A stretch of 6,053 nucleotides of DNA, taken from an uncultured Eubacteriales bacterium. GTDB taxonomy: Bacteria > Bacillota > Clostridia > Oscillospirales > Oscillospiraceae. The notes below the pieces were generated by a model. The model had not been told where the DNA came from. It did no database searches and saw nothing but the letters and a program-made list of their open reading frames with translations. The position numbers and the translations under genes were made by a program. The stretch spans positions 1-6,053 of the forward strand of contig ONVR01000169.1 of assembly GCA_900321335.1 (NCBI GenBank), written 5' to 3'. This document shows, piece by piece, positions 1 through 5,908 of this stretch. The number at the start of each line of letters is the position of its first letter. Position 1 is the stretch's first letter.

Positions 1-1220
1 AAGGGCAGCGGCGCGGTCCCCAGTCCCGCTTCAATCGTGTATCCCGGCCTGTTGTAGTTCTGGATAAACCAGTCCTTATACCCGGCAAAACCGGAGGCAT
101 AGGGTGTATCGGATACTGTGTAGCCGCTGACCTTTCCAAAGGCTTCAGCGATGGTATCGGCATTTTCTGGCTCATAATCGAGATAGCGCCAATAAATCAC
201 CCGGCCCTGGGTGTGGTAAGAGAGCGTCAGTCGGAAATCCTGATGCAGAGAAAACCGGTACAGCGCCCGGCTCTCCGGCGCCTCCAGGGGCGCTGTGCCT
301 ACATAATCTCTGGGGCCGGGTCTTGTATACCCTTGGGCGGCTTTGATCCGTCGTGCCTCTTCCCAGCCGGCGGGGTACTGCAGATTGGGATCGATCCCCT
401 CGATGTTCGCCTTCCACCCCGCGGGAAAGGAGATCCCGGGATAATTCTCCCCCAGGCGTCTGGCCGCCGTGTAGTACGGTCCGCGGTCCAGCTCTCCTGT
501 TACCAGATCTACCCCATCCGGATTGACCAGCGGCACAACGAACAGGCTTGTCGCCTCATATAAAGACGCCGCAGGGATCCCAGCGATCGCCCCGCCCGCT
601 GCCCGGGCCCCGGCATACCGCTCCAGGAACCGCAGCACAACAGGGCCTGTGATCCACTCATTTGCGTGGTGAGCCGCATTGAACAGAACCTGCCGCTGTC
701 CCGTTCCAATCCGCAGATACCAAAGGGGTTTTCCCATAACGCTGTCACCGATTGTACCGGCGGTCAGAAAAGGAAACCGCATACGAAGCCCCTCCACACA
801 CAGAGCCAATACGGTAGAGGTAAATGGCACGCTGTCCGGCACCACCGGGAAATCCAGCGGGATAACGAGGGTTCTGCCAATCGGGAGATTATAGGGATTG
901 AGCCCCGGATTGGCCGTCTCCAGCAAAGATATGGTCGTATCATAGCGCTGGGCAAGGCGGTAAATCGTATCGCCACGGCGGATGACGTGGGTCAGGTAGC
1001 CCGTCAGCCATGGCATAAGCCCTTCCCAGGTCCTCGGCCCTGCGATTCCGTCCTGTTTCAGACCGGTTTGGCTTTGAAACGACAGAACAGCGGTGTATGT
1101 ATTGTTTCCGAAAATGCCGTCGGGTGTCAATAACTCTCCCCGGCGGCTCAGGCCTAACTGCAGTAAACTGACTTGCGGTCCTGTATCGCCAAGCCGAAGG
1201 GTTTTCAAATCATCCAGCAT
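1..1220 (-). CDS. PG-binding/LysM/M14 metallopeptidase, probable gamma-D-glutamyl-diaminopimelate endopeptidase (C-terminus cut by window edge)
   Basis: My translation of the reverse strand gives 406 residues without a stop, starting at ATG 1220-1218 and running off the left edge. Residues about 5-70 form a PG_binding_1 repeat (GDTGPQVSLLQ, then PDGIFGNNT and QDGIAGPRTW). Residues about 77-121 are a LysM domain (HVIRRGDTIYRLAQRY, then IGRTLVIP). Residues about 135-406 are an M14 zinc carboxypeptidase fold. Predicted zinc ligands are H185 and E188 (HANEW) and H336 (SYHTQG); the catalytic Glu is E397 (YTIEAGLG). NPDG (233-236) and NLQYPAGW are further family landmarks. Known relatives with LysM plus M14, such as Bacillus endopeptidase I, cut the D-Glu/meso-diaminopimelate bond of peptidoglycan stem peptides. 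There is no signal peptide, as expected if the enzyme is made in a sporulating compartment or released by lysis. A GGAGG at 1230-1234 lies 9 nt before the ATG and fixes the start. Perhaps 15-25 C-terminal residues are missing. Family assignment is firm; exact bond specificity is inferred. Confidence 0.93.
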   Translation of the reverse strand, partial: MLDDLKTLRLGDTGPQVSLLQLGLSRRGELLTPDGIFGNNTYTAVLSFQSQTGLKQDGIAGPRTWEGLMPWLTGYLTHVIRRGDTIYRLAQRYDTTISLLETANPGLNPYNLPIGRTLVIPLDFPVVPDSVPFTSTVLALCVEGLRMRFPFLTAGTIGDSVMGKPLWYLRIGTGQRQVLFNAAHHANEWITGPVVLRFLERYAGARAAGGAIAGIPAASLYEATSLFVVPLVNPDGVDLVTGELDRGPYYTAARRLGENYPGISFPAGWKANIEGIDPNLQYPAGWEEARRIKAAQGYTRPGPRDYVGTAPLEAPESRALYRFSLHQDFRLTLSYHTQGRVIYWRYLDYEPENADTIAEAFGKVSGYTVSDTPYASGFAGYKDWFIQNYNRPGYTIEAGLGTAPLP

Positions 1221-1441
1221 ATTCCAATTCCTCCGTTTACTGAAAGATACTCCAGTTTATTCAGTATGCTGGCAAAATGTTATATCCGTCGCCCCAAAGG
1301 TCTTGAAAACAGTGTCTGGCGGTTTTGGTTTCCCCATTGCAGAGACAAATTGCCTGCTGTCTTTCCTGCAGCACCGGCTATACTAATACCGGCGCTTTCA
1401 GAGCGCCAGATCCTTTTATCTCACATGCAGGAGGTGATTTT
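1221..1441. other. Divergent intergenic region between the M14 peptidase and spoIVB-like genes
   Basis: This 221-bp spacer must hold the promoters of both divergent genes, but none is a clean match. On the minus strand, CATACTG (1262-1268 read in reverse) resembles the CATA-type -10 of sporulation sigma factors and sits about 42 bp before the peptidase start; no good -35 is found at the expected spacing. On the plus strand, TATACTA (1379-1385) resembles a sigma-A -10 (TATACT) or a sigma-G -10 (CATACTA with one mismatch), again without a convincing -35. A small stem-loop, GGCGCT/AGCGCC at 1391-1407 with a 5-nt loop, lies just downstream and would fall near the 5' end of the spoIVB message. No small gene with a ribosome binding site is seen. 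Confidence 0.5.
1429..1438 (+). promoter_or_regulatory. Ribosome binding site that fixes the UUG start of the spoIVB-like gene
   Basis: AGGAGGTGAT is complementary over its whole length to the 3' end of 16S rRNA. The TTG at 1442 lies 7 nt after the GGAGG core and opens directly into a lysine-lysine plus hydrophobic signal sequence. An in-frame ATG at 1325 would add 39 residues of unlikely sequence ahead of the signal peptide and has no comparable binding site. Confidence 0.9.
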
Positions 1442-2416
1442 TTGAAAAAAATATTGTTTCGCGGCGCGCTCCTGCTTGCGCTGCTGCTGACCGCCGCTTT
1501 GCCATCCTACGCGGTCAACTCCCAGCACCTTGTCCCCGTCGGCAGAGCCGTGGGGATCGACGTTCACACAGACGGCGCCCTCGTGATCGGGTATTCTCAG
1601 ACGGAAGAGCCTTCCGCCGCTGAACAGGCCGGGATCCTGGCCGGGGATATGATCACCGCCATTGACGGCAGAGCCATCGGATCCTGTGCGGACGTGCAGG
1701 ACGCGCTGACCCGTGCGGATGGCTCACCCATTCCCATTGAGCTTGTCCGGGGCGGCAGTCACGTGGAACTGACGGTGACGCCGACAAAAACGGAGTCCCG
1801 CTATGAGCTGGGGCTCTGGCTTCGGGACGGGATCGCCGGAATCGGTACGGTGACTTATTATGACCCGGACACAGGGGAATTCGGCTCTCTCGGACACCCA
1901 ATAACGGATCTGGACACCGGCGTGATGGTGCCCATATCCGGCGGCAACGTCTATGCCAGCACCATCACAGACGTGGTTGCTGGCCAGCCCGGCTCCCCCG
2001 GGCAGTTGGTGGGTGATTTTGAAGTGGAGACCGACATCGGTTCTCTGCGAAGCAACACGGATTTCGGCGTCTTTGGCGTGATGGACGTTCCCTTCGACGG
2101 CCAGCCGGTGGATCTGGCAGAAGCTGAGGAAGTCCACACCGGTCCGGCAACGATTTTGTCAAACATTGCAGGGTCACAGGTGGAATCCTATGATGTGGAG
2201 ATCTCCCATATCTATTCCGGCATCGGAGGCCACGGAATGATGATCACCGTCACCGACGAGGATCTGCTGCAGACTACCGGCGGCATCGTCCAGGGTATGT
2301 CCGGCAGCCCCATCGTGCAGGACGGAAAGCTCGTCGGCGCCGTGACTCACGTTTTGGTCAACGATCCCGCCAGAGGATACGGTATTTTCATTGAAAGCAT
2401 GCTTGACGCGGCATAA
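1442..2416 (+). CDS. spoIVB: SpoIVB-like sporulation signalling serine protease (PDZ + S55 domain)
   Basis: From the TTG start the protein has 324 residues. Residues 1-24 are a signal peptide or membrane anchor (MKKILFRGALLLALLL, ending PSYA). Residues about 35-115 form a PDZ domain (EQAGILAGDMITAIDG). The S55 peptidase domain follows, with the probable catalytic His in GSLGHPI (H152), Asp near 272 (TVTDEDLL) and Ser in GMSGSP (S287). In Bacillus subtilis SpoIVB crosses the forespore membrane, cleaves SpoIVFA in the intermembrane space, and so triggers SpoIVFB to process pro-sigma-K. Bacillus SpoIVB is about 425 residues, so this copy is about 100 shorter; the missing part appears to lie between the membrane anchor and the PDZ domain, which here nearly touch. 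Some clostridia carry a second paralogue (SpoIVB2), so the true orthologue and the paralogue cannot be told apart here. The next gene downstream is not spo0A. Family assignment is very secure. Confidence 0.93.
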   Translation: MKKILFRGALLLALLLTAALPSYAVNSQHLVPVGRAVGIDVHTDGALVIGYSQTEEPSAAEQAGILAGDMITAIDGRAIGSCADVQDALTRADGSPIPIELVRGGSHVELTVTPTKTESRYELGLWLRDGIAGIGTVTYYDPDTGEFGSLGHPITDLDTGVMVPISGGNVYASTITDVVAGQPGSPGQLVGDFEVETDIGSLRSNTDFGVFGVMDVPFDGQPVDLAEAEEVHTGPATILSNIAGSQVESYDVEISHIYSGIGGHGMMITVTDEDLLQTTGGIVQGMSGSPIVQDGKLVGAVTHVLVNDPARGYGIFIESMLDAA

Positions 2417-2430
2417 CGCGGAGATGCAGT

Positions 2431-2464
2431 CGCTGTCCAAAGCTCCTCGGAGCTTTGGACAGCG
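2431..2464. terminator. Perfect 16-bp inverted repeat after the spoIVB-like gene, possible terminator
   Basis: CGCTGTCCAAAGCTCC (2431-2446) is followed after two bases (TC) by its exact reverse complement (2449-2464). As RNA this gives a very stable hairpin with a tetraloop or smaller, 14 nt after the spoIVB stop codon. It could end transcription of that gene. However, the following bases (TTGGGGCATG) contain no T-tract, so it is not a canonical intrinsic terminator. It may act as a 3' mRNA stabiliser or as a protein-binding palindrome. The structure is certain; the function is inferred. Confidence 0.6.
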
Positions 2465-2477
2465 TTGGGGCATGTGC

Positions 2478-2506
2478 TTTACATTTATTGTGTCCGGTTA
2501 TATAAT
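2478..2506 (+). promoter_or_regulatory. Sigma-A promoter of the HD-domain gene
   Basis: TTTACA (2478-2483) and TATAAT (2501-2506) are separated by 17 bp, matching 5 of 6 and 6 of 6 consensus bases. Transcription would start near 2513, about 26 nt before the ATG at 2539, leaving room for the AGGAG binding site at 2525-2529. The -35 element begins only 13 bp after the upstream palindrome, so the HD gene appears to be transcribed independently of the spoIVB-like gene. Confidence 0.85.
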
Positions 2507-2538
2507 GTTTTATAAAAACGACACAGGAGCGTATCCAT

Positions 2539-3345
2539 ATGACCGATCGTCCGATTCTGAAGATCATAAATGAAACAAACGGGGAATTCGGCACCGCCCT
2601 CCGTGGGCTGCAAAGCTGGGAGCACTATACACTGCTGCTCAACGCCCTGGAAGCCCTCGACCGGGACGCGCTGTATGACAGCCGCGTACACGGCGTCGGC
2701 CATATAGAACGGACGATCCTGCACGGCGGCATGTGCTGCATGGACGCAGGCGCAGATGCTTCGCTGACAGCGCTTGTTCTGGATGCATGCTCCTACCACG
2801 ATGTGGGCCGCCGGAACGACAGCGTGGATCCGGAACACGGTTACCGGTCCAGCCTCCGCCTGGAGGCGCTGACCGACAGGCACGGGGATGCCCTGAACAT
2901 CCTGAAGGCGTCGGTTACAGCACACTCCCGGGATGATGGGGAGATGTACGCCATATTGGACAGCTACCCCATTGAGAACCGGCGCGCCGGTCTGGCGGTG
3001 AGTGAACTGTTAAAGGATGCCGACGGTCTGGATCGCATTCGCATCAACGACCTGGATCCCCGGTTCCTGCGCAGAGAAGAAAGCCGCAGACGGGTCGCCT
3101 TTTCCAAATGGGTCTTTCAGCGCTACCAGGAATGCTGCGGCCTGGAGCCGGTTCCCATGTACCCGACCTCCGTTATGGCGATGATCCGCAGCGCCGGGTT
3201 TGAGCCCACCTTTGAAGAATTATGGGATATGACCGCCTTTCGGGCTTTGGCTGCCAAGGCGTATAACGCCCTGTGCGCCCGGGGGGAAACGCCGGAGCTG
3301 GCAGTTGGTTTTCTGCGGTTTTTCCGGCTGGGACAATACAAATAA
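2539..3345 (+). CDS. HD-domain metal-dependent phosphohydrolase, substrate unknown
   Basis: A 268-residue soluble protein with no signal peptide or membrane segment. It carries the ordered metal-ligand pattern of the HD superfamily: H51 and H55 in HGVGHIERT, the H87-D88 doublet in SYHDVGRRND, H100 in PEHGYRSS, H129 in VTAHSRDD and D160/D162 in KDADGLDRIRI. The HxxxHIxRT start and DADxLDxI end resemble single-domain HD enzymes of the YedJ/YpgQ kind, which act on nucleotides; this similarity is from motif memory and does not set the substrate. Residues about 175-268 form a helical C-terminal part without a motif I know. No second domain such as RelA or GYP is present. AGGAG at 2525-2529, 9 nt from the ATG, supports the start. 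It has its own promoter, and the next gene is also separately promoted, so the context gives no clear partner. HD fold and metal binding are likely; the reaction is unknown. Confidence 0.85.
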   Translation: MTDRPILKIINETNGEFGTALRGLQSWEHYTLLLNALEALDRDALYDSRVHGVGHIERTILHGGMCCMDAGADASLTALVLDACSYHDVGRRNDSVDPEHGYRSSLRLEALTDRHGDALNILKASVTAHSRDDGEMYAILDSYPIENRRAGLAVSELLKDADGLDRIRINDLDPRFLRREESRRRVAFSKWVFQRYQECCGLEPVPMYPTSVMAMIRSAGFEPTFEELWDMTAFRALAAKAYNALCARGETPELAVGFLRFFRLGQYK

Positions 3346-3368
3346 TCCCCCGGAATCGTCCTTTTTTT
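3324..3368 (+). terminator. Weak possible terminator at the end of the HD gene
   Basis: CCGG and GGGA (3324-3333, with a CT bulge) can pair with TCCC and CCGG (3346-3353) across the stop codon, leaving a 12-nt loop. A run of seven T (3362-3368) follows, 8 nt after the stem. The interrupted stem, long loop and gap before the T-run make this a poor match to an intrinsic terminator. The independent promoter immediately downstream makes some termination here plausible. Confidence 0.3.
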
Positions 3369-3369
3369 C

Positions 3370-3398
3370 TTGACGCTACAGATGGGAATTGGTATAAT
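3370..3398 (+). promoter_or_regulatory. Sigma-A promoter of the PPOX-like gene
   Basis: TTGACG (3370-3375) and TATAAT (3393-3398) are spaced by 17 bp, matching 5 of 6 and 6 of 6 consensus bases. The predicted start near 3405 leaves a leader of about 83 nt before the ATG at 3488. The leader is GC-rich, with GCCGGC-type self-complementary stretches, but I recognise no riboswitch or T-box in it. Confidence 0.85.
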
Positions 3399-3487
3399 GT
3401 GTTATAAGCAAACCGGCTGGCTGCTGCGCCGTTTGACCGCGCTGTCCGCCGGCGTCCAAATCATCTGATATACAGGAGGTCATTACC

Positions 3488-3880
3488 ATGCAGGAAGTAT
3501 ACGATTTCTTAAAGGCCGCCGGAACCTACTATCTGGCAACGGTAGAGGGAGATCAGCCCCGTGTCCGTCCCTTCGGCACCGTAAATATTTTCGACGGCAA
3601 GCTCTACATTCAGACCGGTAAGGTCAAACCCTGCTCCAAGCAGATGCTCGCCAATCCCAAAGTGGAGCTCTGTGCCTTCAAGGGCGGCGAGTGGATTCGT
3701 ATTGCCGCCGAGGCCATTGAGGATGACCGGGTTGAGGCCAGAAAGTCCATGCTGGACGCATATCCCAACCTGCGGGCAAGCTATGACGAGAACGATGGCA
3801 ACACCCAGGTGTTCTACCTGAAAAACGCCGTTGCCACCATCTCCTCTTTCACCGCTGAGCCCAAGGTCATCAAGTTCTGA
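3488..3880 (+). CDS. Pyridoxamine 5'-phosphate oxidase-like FMN-binding split-barrel protein
   Basis: A 130-residue cytoplasmic protein with the compact split-barrel pattern of small PPOX-superfamily flavoproteins. It opens with a helix and strand (EVYDFLKAAGTYYLATV, residues 3-19), then QPRVRPFGTV (23-32), where Arg and Pro residues usually line the flavin phosphate site. LYIQTGKVKPCSKQMLANPKVEL (39-61) is the typical second sheet and helix, and YLKNAVATISSF (110-121) is the closing strand. The length matches this family, and it lacks the C-terminal extension of true PdxH, so vitamin B6 synthesis is unlikely. Relatives are often annotated as nitroreductase-like or NimA-like, with mostly unknown substrates. 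AGGAGG at 3474-3479, 8 nt before the ATG, fixes the start. It is a monocistronic unit bounded by its own promoter and a strong hairpin. Fold assignment is good; flavin binding and substrate are inferred. Confidence 0.88.
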   Translation: MQEVYDFLKAAGTYYLATVEGDQPRVRPFGTVNIFDGKLYIQTGKVKPCSKQMLANPKVELCAFKGGEWIRIAAEAIEDDRVEARKSMLDAYPNLRASYDENDGNTQVFYLKNAVATISSFTAEPKVIKF

Positions 3881-3897
3881 TCAAAACATTGGATAAT

Positions 3898-3930
3898 AAC
3901 GAAATGCCGCTCTGTGAGCGGCATTTCGTT
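3898..3930. terminator. Terminator hairpin after the PPOX-like gene
   Basis: AACGAAATGCCGCT (3898-3911) pairs perfectly with AGCGGCATTTCGTT (3917-3930) around a 5-nt loop, 17 nt after the stop codon. The stem is A-rich on the left and T-rich on the right, so it can act on either strand. Only a short T-run follows, and a second run (TTTTT, 3943-3947) lies further on. It is the most likely end of the PPOX transcript. Confidence 0.75.
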
Positions 3931-3956
3931 CAATACGGCAGCTTTTTATCTAACGG

Positions 3957-3987
3957 AAACCGGAGAGGAAACCCTCTCCGGTTTTTT
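3957..3987. terminator. Terminator hairpin at the convergent junction
   Basis: AAACCGGAGAGG (3957-3968) pairs with CCTCTCCGGTTT (3973-3984) around the loop AAAC, and the plus strand runs into six T (3982-3987). It fits an intrinsic terminator for plus-strand transcripts that escape the first hairpin. Read on the minus strand, the stem begins just after the pseudouridine synthase stop codon and ends in TTT, so it probably also terminates the proline operon. Confidence 0.85.
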
Positions 3988-4627
3988 ATGCGAAATACGG
4001 GGCCCAGCCATCTTCTGTCGGCAGCGCAGTAAAGCGCATGCATTCTCCCGTAACCGGATGGGCAAAGGAAAGCCCGCAGGAAAAGAGCAGGATCTCCCCC
4101 GTTCCCCTGCCGCCGTACCGCCGATCGTTTACGATGGGCATTTTACGGGAGGCAAACTGTACCCGGATCTGGTGAAAACGCCCTGTGAGCAGCTCTACCC
4201 GGACGAGAGCGGTATCCTCCAGGGTTTTGACCGTTTCATAGCGCAGCGCCGCCCGGCGGACGCCCCTGCGCTCTCTGCTGACCACGAATGCTTTTTGAGT
4301 CCGGGCATCCTTATAAAGCAGGTCTGTCATCTCTCCTGTCGGCGGTTCCGGGTGCCCGGACACGGCGGCATAATAGGTTTTGTGAAATACCCCGGAGCGG
4401 ATCTGCTCTGAAAGGTCGGCGGCAGCCTGCTTTGTCAGGGCATAGACCATCAGGCCGCCTACCCCTTTATCCAGCCGGTGGACGGGAAAGATCCCCTCCC
4501 GGCTGCCTGTCTGTTCTTCCAGGCAGCTGACCATGGATATGCCCCCGGCGCTGTCCACCTGGGCCAGAAGGCCCGCTGGCTTGCTGCACACCAGGATGCT
4601 TGCATCCGCATAAACGATCGGGATCAT
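3986..4627 (-). CDS. RluA-family RNA pseudouridine synthase
   Basis: A 213-residue protein that isomerises uridine to pseudouridine in rRNA or tRNA; the target cannot be read from sequence. It starts with the family's VYADASILVCSKPAGL strand (residues 5-20). The catalytic motif is HRLDKGVGG (50-58), with D53 as the predicted catalytic aspartate; the usual form is HRLDxxTSG, so the T-S pair is replaced by V-G. KTYYAAVSG (83-91), LLTGRFHQIRVQF (146-158) and the closing LSFAHPVTGECMRF (186-199) complete the fold. There is no N-terminal S4 RNA-binding domain, hence the short length compared with about 300 residues for RluD or RluC. Its ATG (4627-4625) overlaps the proA stop in an ATGA junction, and AGGTG lies just upstream inside proA, so translation is probably coupled. 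It is the last gene of the proB-proA operon. Confidence 0.92.
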   Translation of the reverse strand: MIPIVYADASILVCSKPAGLLAQVDSAGGISMVSCLEEQTGSREGIFPVHRLDKGVGGLMVYALTKQAAADLSEQIRSGVFHKTYYAAVSGHPEPPTGEMTDLLYKDARTQKAFVVSRERRGVRRAALRYETVKTLEDTALVRVELLTGRFHQIRVQFASRKMPIVNDRRYGGRGTGEILLFSCGLSFAHPVTGECMRFTALPTEDGWAPYFA

Positions 4628-5871
4628 CGCACCTGCCCGTTCCCGTAAATGATATATTTCGTGCTGGTCAGCTGGGCAAGGCCCATAGGTCCCCGGGCGT
4701 GCATCTTCTGGGTCGAGATACCGATCTCCGCCCCCAGACCGAACTCGCCCCCGTCGGTAAATCGGGTGGAGGCATTTACGTACACGGCGGCTGCGTCCAC
4801 CTCATTTAGAAAGCGCTGGGCGTTTTCATAGCTGTCCGTAACGATGGCCTCCGAGTGACCCGTGTTATACTTGTTGATATGGGCGATGGCCTCGTCCAGG
4901 CCGGAGACCACCTTGACGGCCAGAATGTAATCGCCGTACTCCGTGTAATAGTCCTCCTCCGTGGCAGGACGCACACTGTCGCCCAGAATCGCAATGGTCT
5001 CCGGACAGCCCCGGAGCTGGGTTAGCTTCGTATCCAGAAGCGCCTTGGCTTTGGGCAGGAACGCCGCCGCCACGTCCCGGGCGACCAAAAGCGTCTCCGC
5101 CGCGTTGCAAACCGAGGGACGGGAGCACTTGGCGTTGAAGATGATCTCGGCGCCCATATCCAGATCCGCAGTGCTGTCCACGTAAACGTGGCAGTTGCCG
5201 ACACCCGTCTGGATCACGGGGACCTTTGCGTTTTCCACCACCGTCCGGATCAGTCCGGCCCCGCCCCTGGGGATCAGCACGTCGATATAGGCCGTGAGCT
5301 CCATGAGCTCTCTGGCGCTTTCCCGGGAGGTATCGGACACCAGGGCGACACAGTCCTCCGGCAGTCCCGAATCCCGCAGAGCACCGCGCATGATCTCCGT
5401 CAAGCAGGCGTTGGTGCGATACGCCTCCTTACCGCCCCGGAGGATCACCGCATTGCCCGATTTCAGGCAGAGAACAGCCGCGTCCACCGTCACGTTGGGA
5501 CGGGCCTCATAGATCATGGCGATCACGCCAAGAGGGACGCGCTTTCTGCCTATGACAAGGCCGTTTGGCCGCACATCCATCTGCTCCACCTTGCCGATGG
5601 GATCCTCCAGCGCGGCAACCTGCCGGACGCCGTCTGCGATCCCGGCAATGCGCTGCTCCGTCAGGGCAAGCCGGTCCAGCATCGTCTGGCGCATACCGGC
5701 CGCACGGGCCTGCTCCAGATCCTCTTGATTTGCCTGGAGGATCTGTCTCGTGCTGTCACAGATCCGCTCCGCGATCAGCAGAAGGGCTTTATTCTTATCT
5801 CCCGTGGAACAGGACATCAAAAAACCGGCGGCAATCTTCGCCGCAGCGCCCTGCTTTTCAATGGGTGTCAT
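4624..5871 (-). CDS. proA: Gamma-glutamyl phosphate reductase (glutamate-5-semialdehyde dehydrogenase)
   Basis: The second enzyme of proline synthesis; it reduces L-glutamyl 5-phosphate to glutamate-5-semialdehyde with NADPH in the cytoplasm. The chosen start, MTPIEKQG, gives 415 residues, the normal ProA length. Landmarks are RVPLGVIAMIYEARPNVT (111-128), the nucleotide-binding ALDH-type region with LKSGNAVILRGGKEA (136-150), IPRGGAGLI (200-208), GVGNCHVYVD (223-232), the catalytic cysteine C255 in RPSVCNAAETLL, and the family signature around HINKYNTGHSEAI (331-343). The C-terminal FGLGAEIGISTQKMHARGPMG stretch is also typical and appears intact. It follows proB by 64 nt and overlaps the pseudouridine synthase gene by 4 nt. 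An in-frame upstream ATG at 5895 would add 8 residues, but it has no ribosome binding site and would bury the GGAGG of the chosen start. Function is very secure. Confidence 0.98.
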   Translation of the reverse strand: MTPIEKQGAAAKIAAGFLMSCSTGDKNKALLLIAERICDSTRQILQANQEDLEQARAAGMRQTMLDRLALTEQRIAGIADGVRQVAALEDPIGKVEQMDVRPNGLVIGRKRVPLGVIAMIYEARPNVTVDAAVLCLKSGNAVILRGGKEAYRTNACLTEIMRGALRDSGLPEDCVALVSDTSRESARELMELTAYIDVLIPRGGAGLIRTVVENAKVPVIQTGVGNCHVYVDSTADLDMGAEIIFNAKCSRPSVCNAAETLLVARDVAAAFLPKAKALLDTKLTQLRGCPETIAILGDSVRPATEEDYYTEYGDYILAVKVVSGLDEAIAHINKYNTGHSEAIVTDSYENAQRFLNEVDAAAVYVNASTRFTDGGEFGLGAEIGISTQKMHARGPMGLAQLTSTKYIIYGNGQVR

Positions 5872-5879
5872 CGTTGTTT

Positions 5880-5884
5880 CCTCC
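5880..5884 (-). promoter_or_regulatory. Ribosome binding site that fixes the proA start
   Basis: GGAGG, within the longer AAAGGAGGAAA on the minus strand, lies 8 nt before the ATG at 5871-5869. This places the start at MTPIEKQG rather than at the upstream in-frame ATG at 5895, which has no such site. Confidence 0.9.
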
Positions 5885-5908
5885 TTTGCTTCCATGGCGA
5901 TGCAGAGA

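Noticed and set aside
1235..1262. TGAATA on the minus strand as a sigma-G/F -35 for the M14 gene
   Set aside because: The matching -10 would fall on the ribosome binding site and put the transcription start inside the start codon.
1325..1441. An ATG-started N-terminal extension of the spoIVB-like protein
   Set aside because: It would put 39 cysteine-containing residues ahead of a clear signal peptide. The AGGAGGTGAT at 1429-1438 points to the TTG at 1442.
1724..2137. A 137-codon minus-strand open frame inside the spoIVB-like gene
   Set aside because: It is antisense to the PDZ and S55 domains, has no ribosome binding site and shows no recognisable protein features.
2391..2573. Small plus- and minus-strand frames around the palindrome that encode the same peptide SKAPRSFGQR
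   Set aside because: The matching peptides are a direct result of the perfect inverted repeat read on both strands. They overlap the end of the spoIVB-like gene and the HD promoter.
3397..3468. A 23-codon leader-peptide-like frame upstream of the PPOX-like gene
   Set aside because: Its ATG is part of the -10 TATAATG, upstream of the expected transcription start, and has no ribosome binding site.
5872..5895. An upstream proA start (MEAKEETTM...)
   Set aside because: There is no ribosome binding site before it, and it would run through the strong GGAGG of the MTPIEKQG start. The shorter form has the standard 415-residue ProA length.
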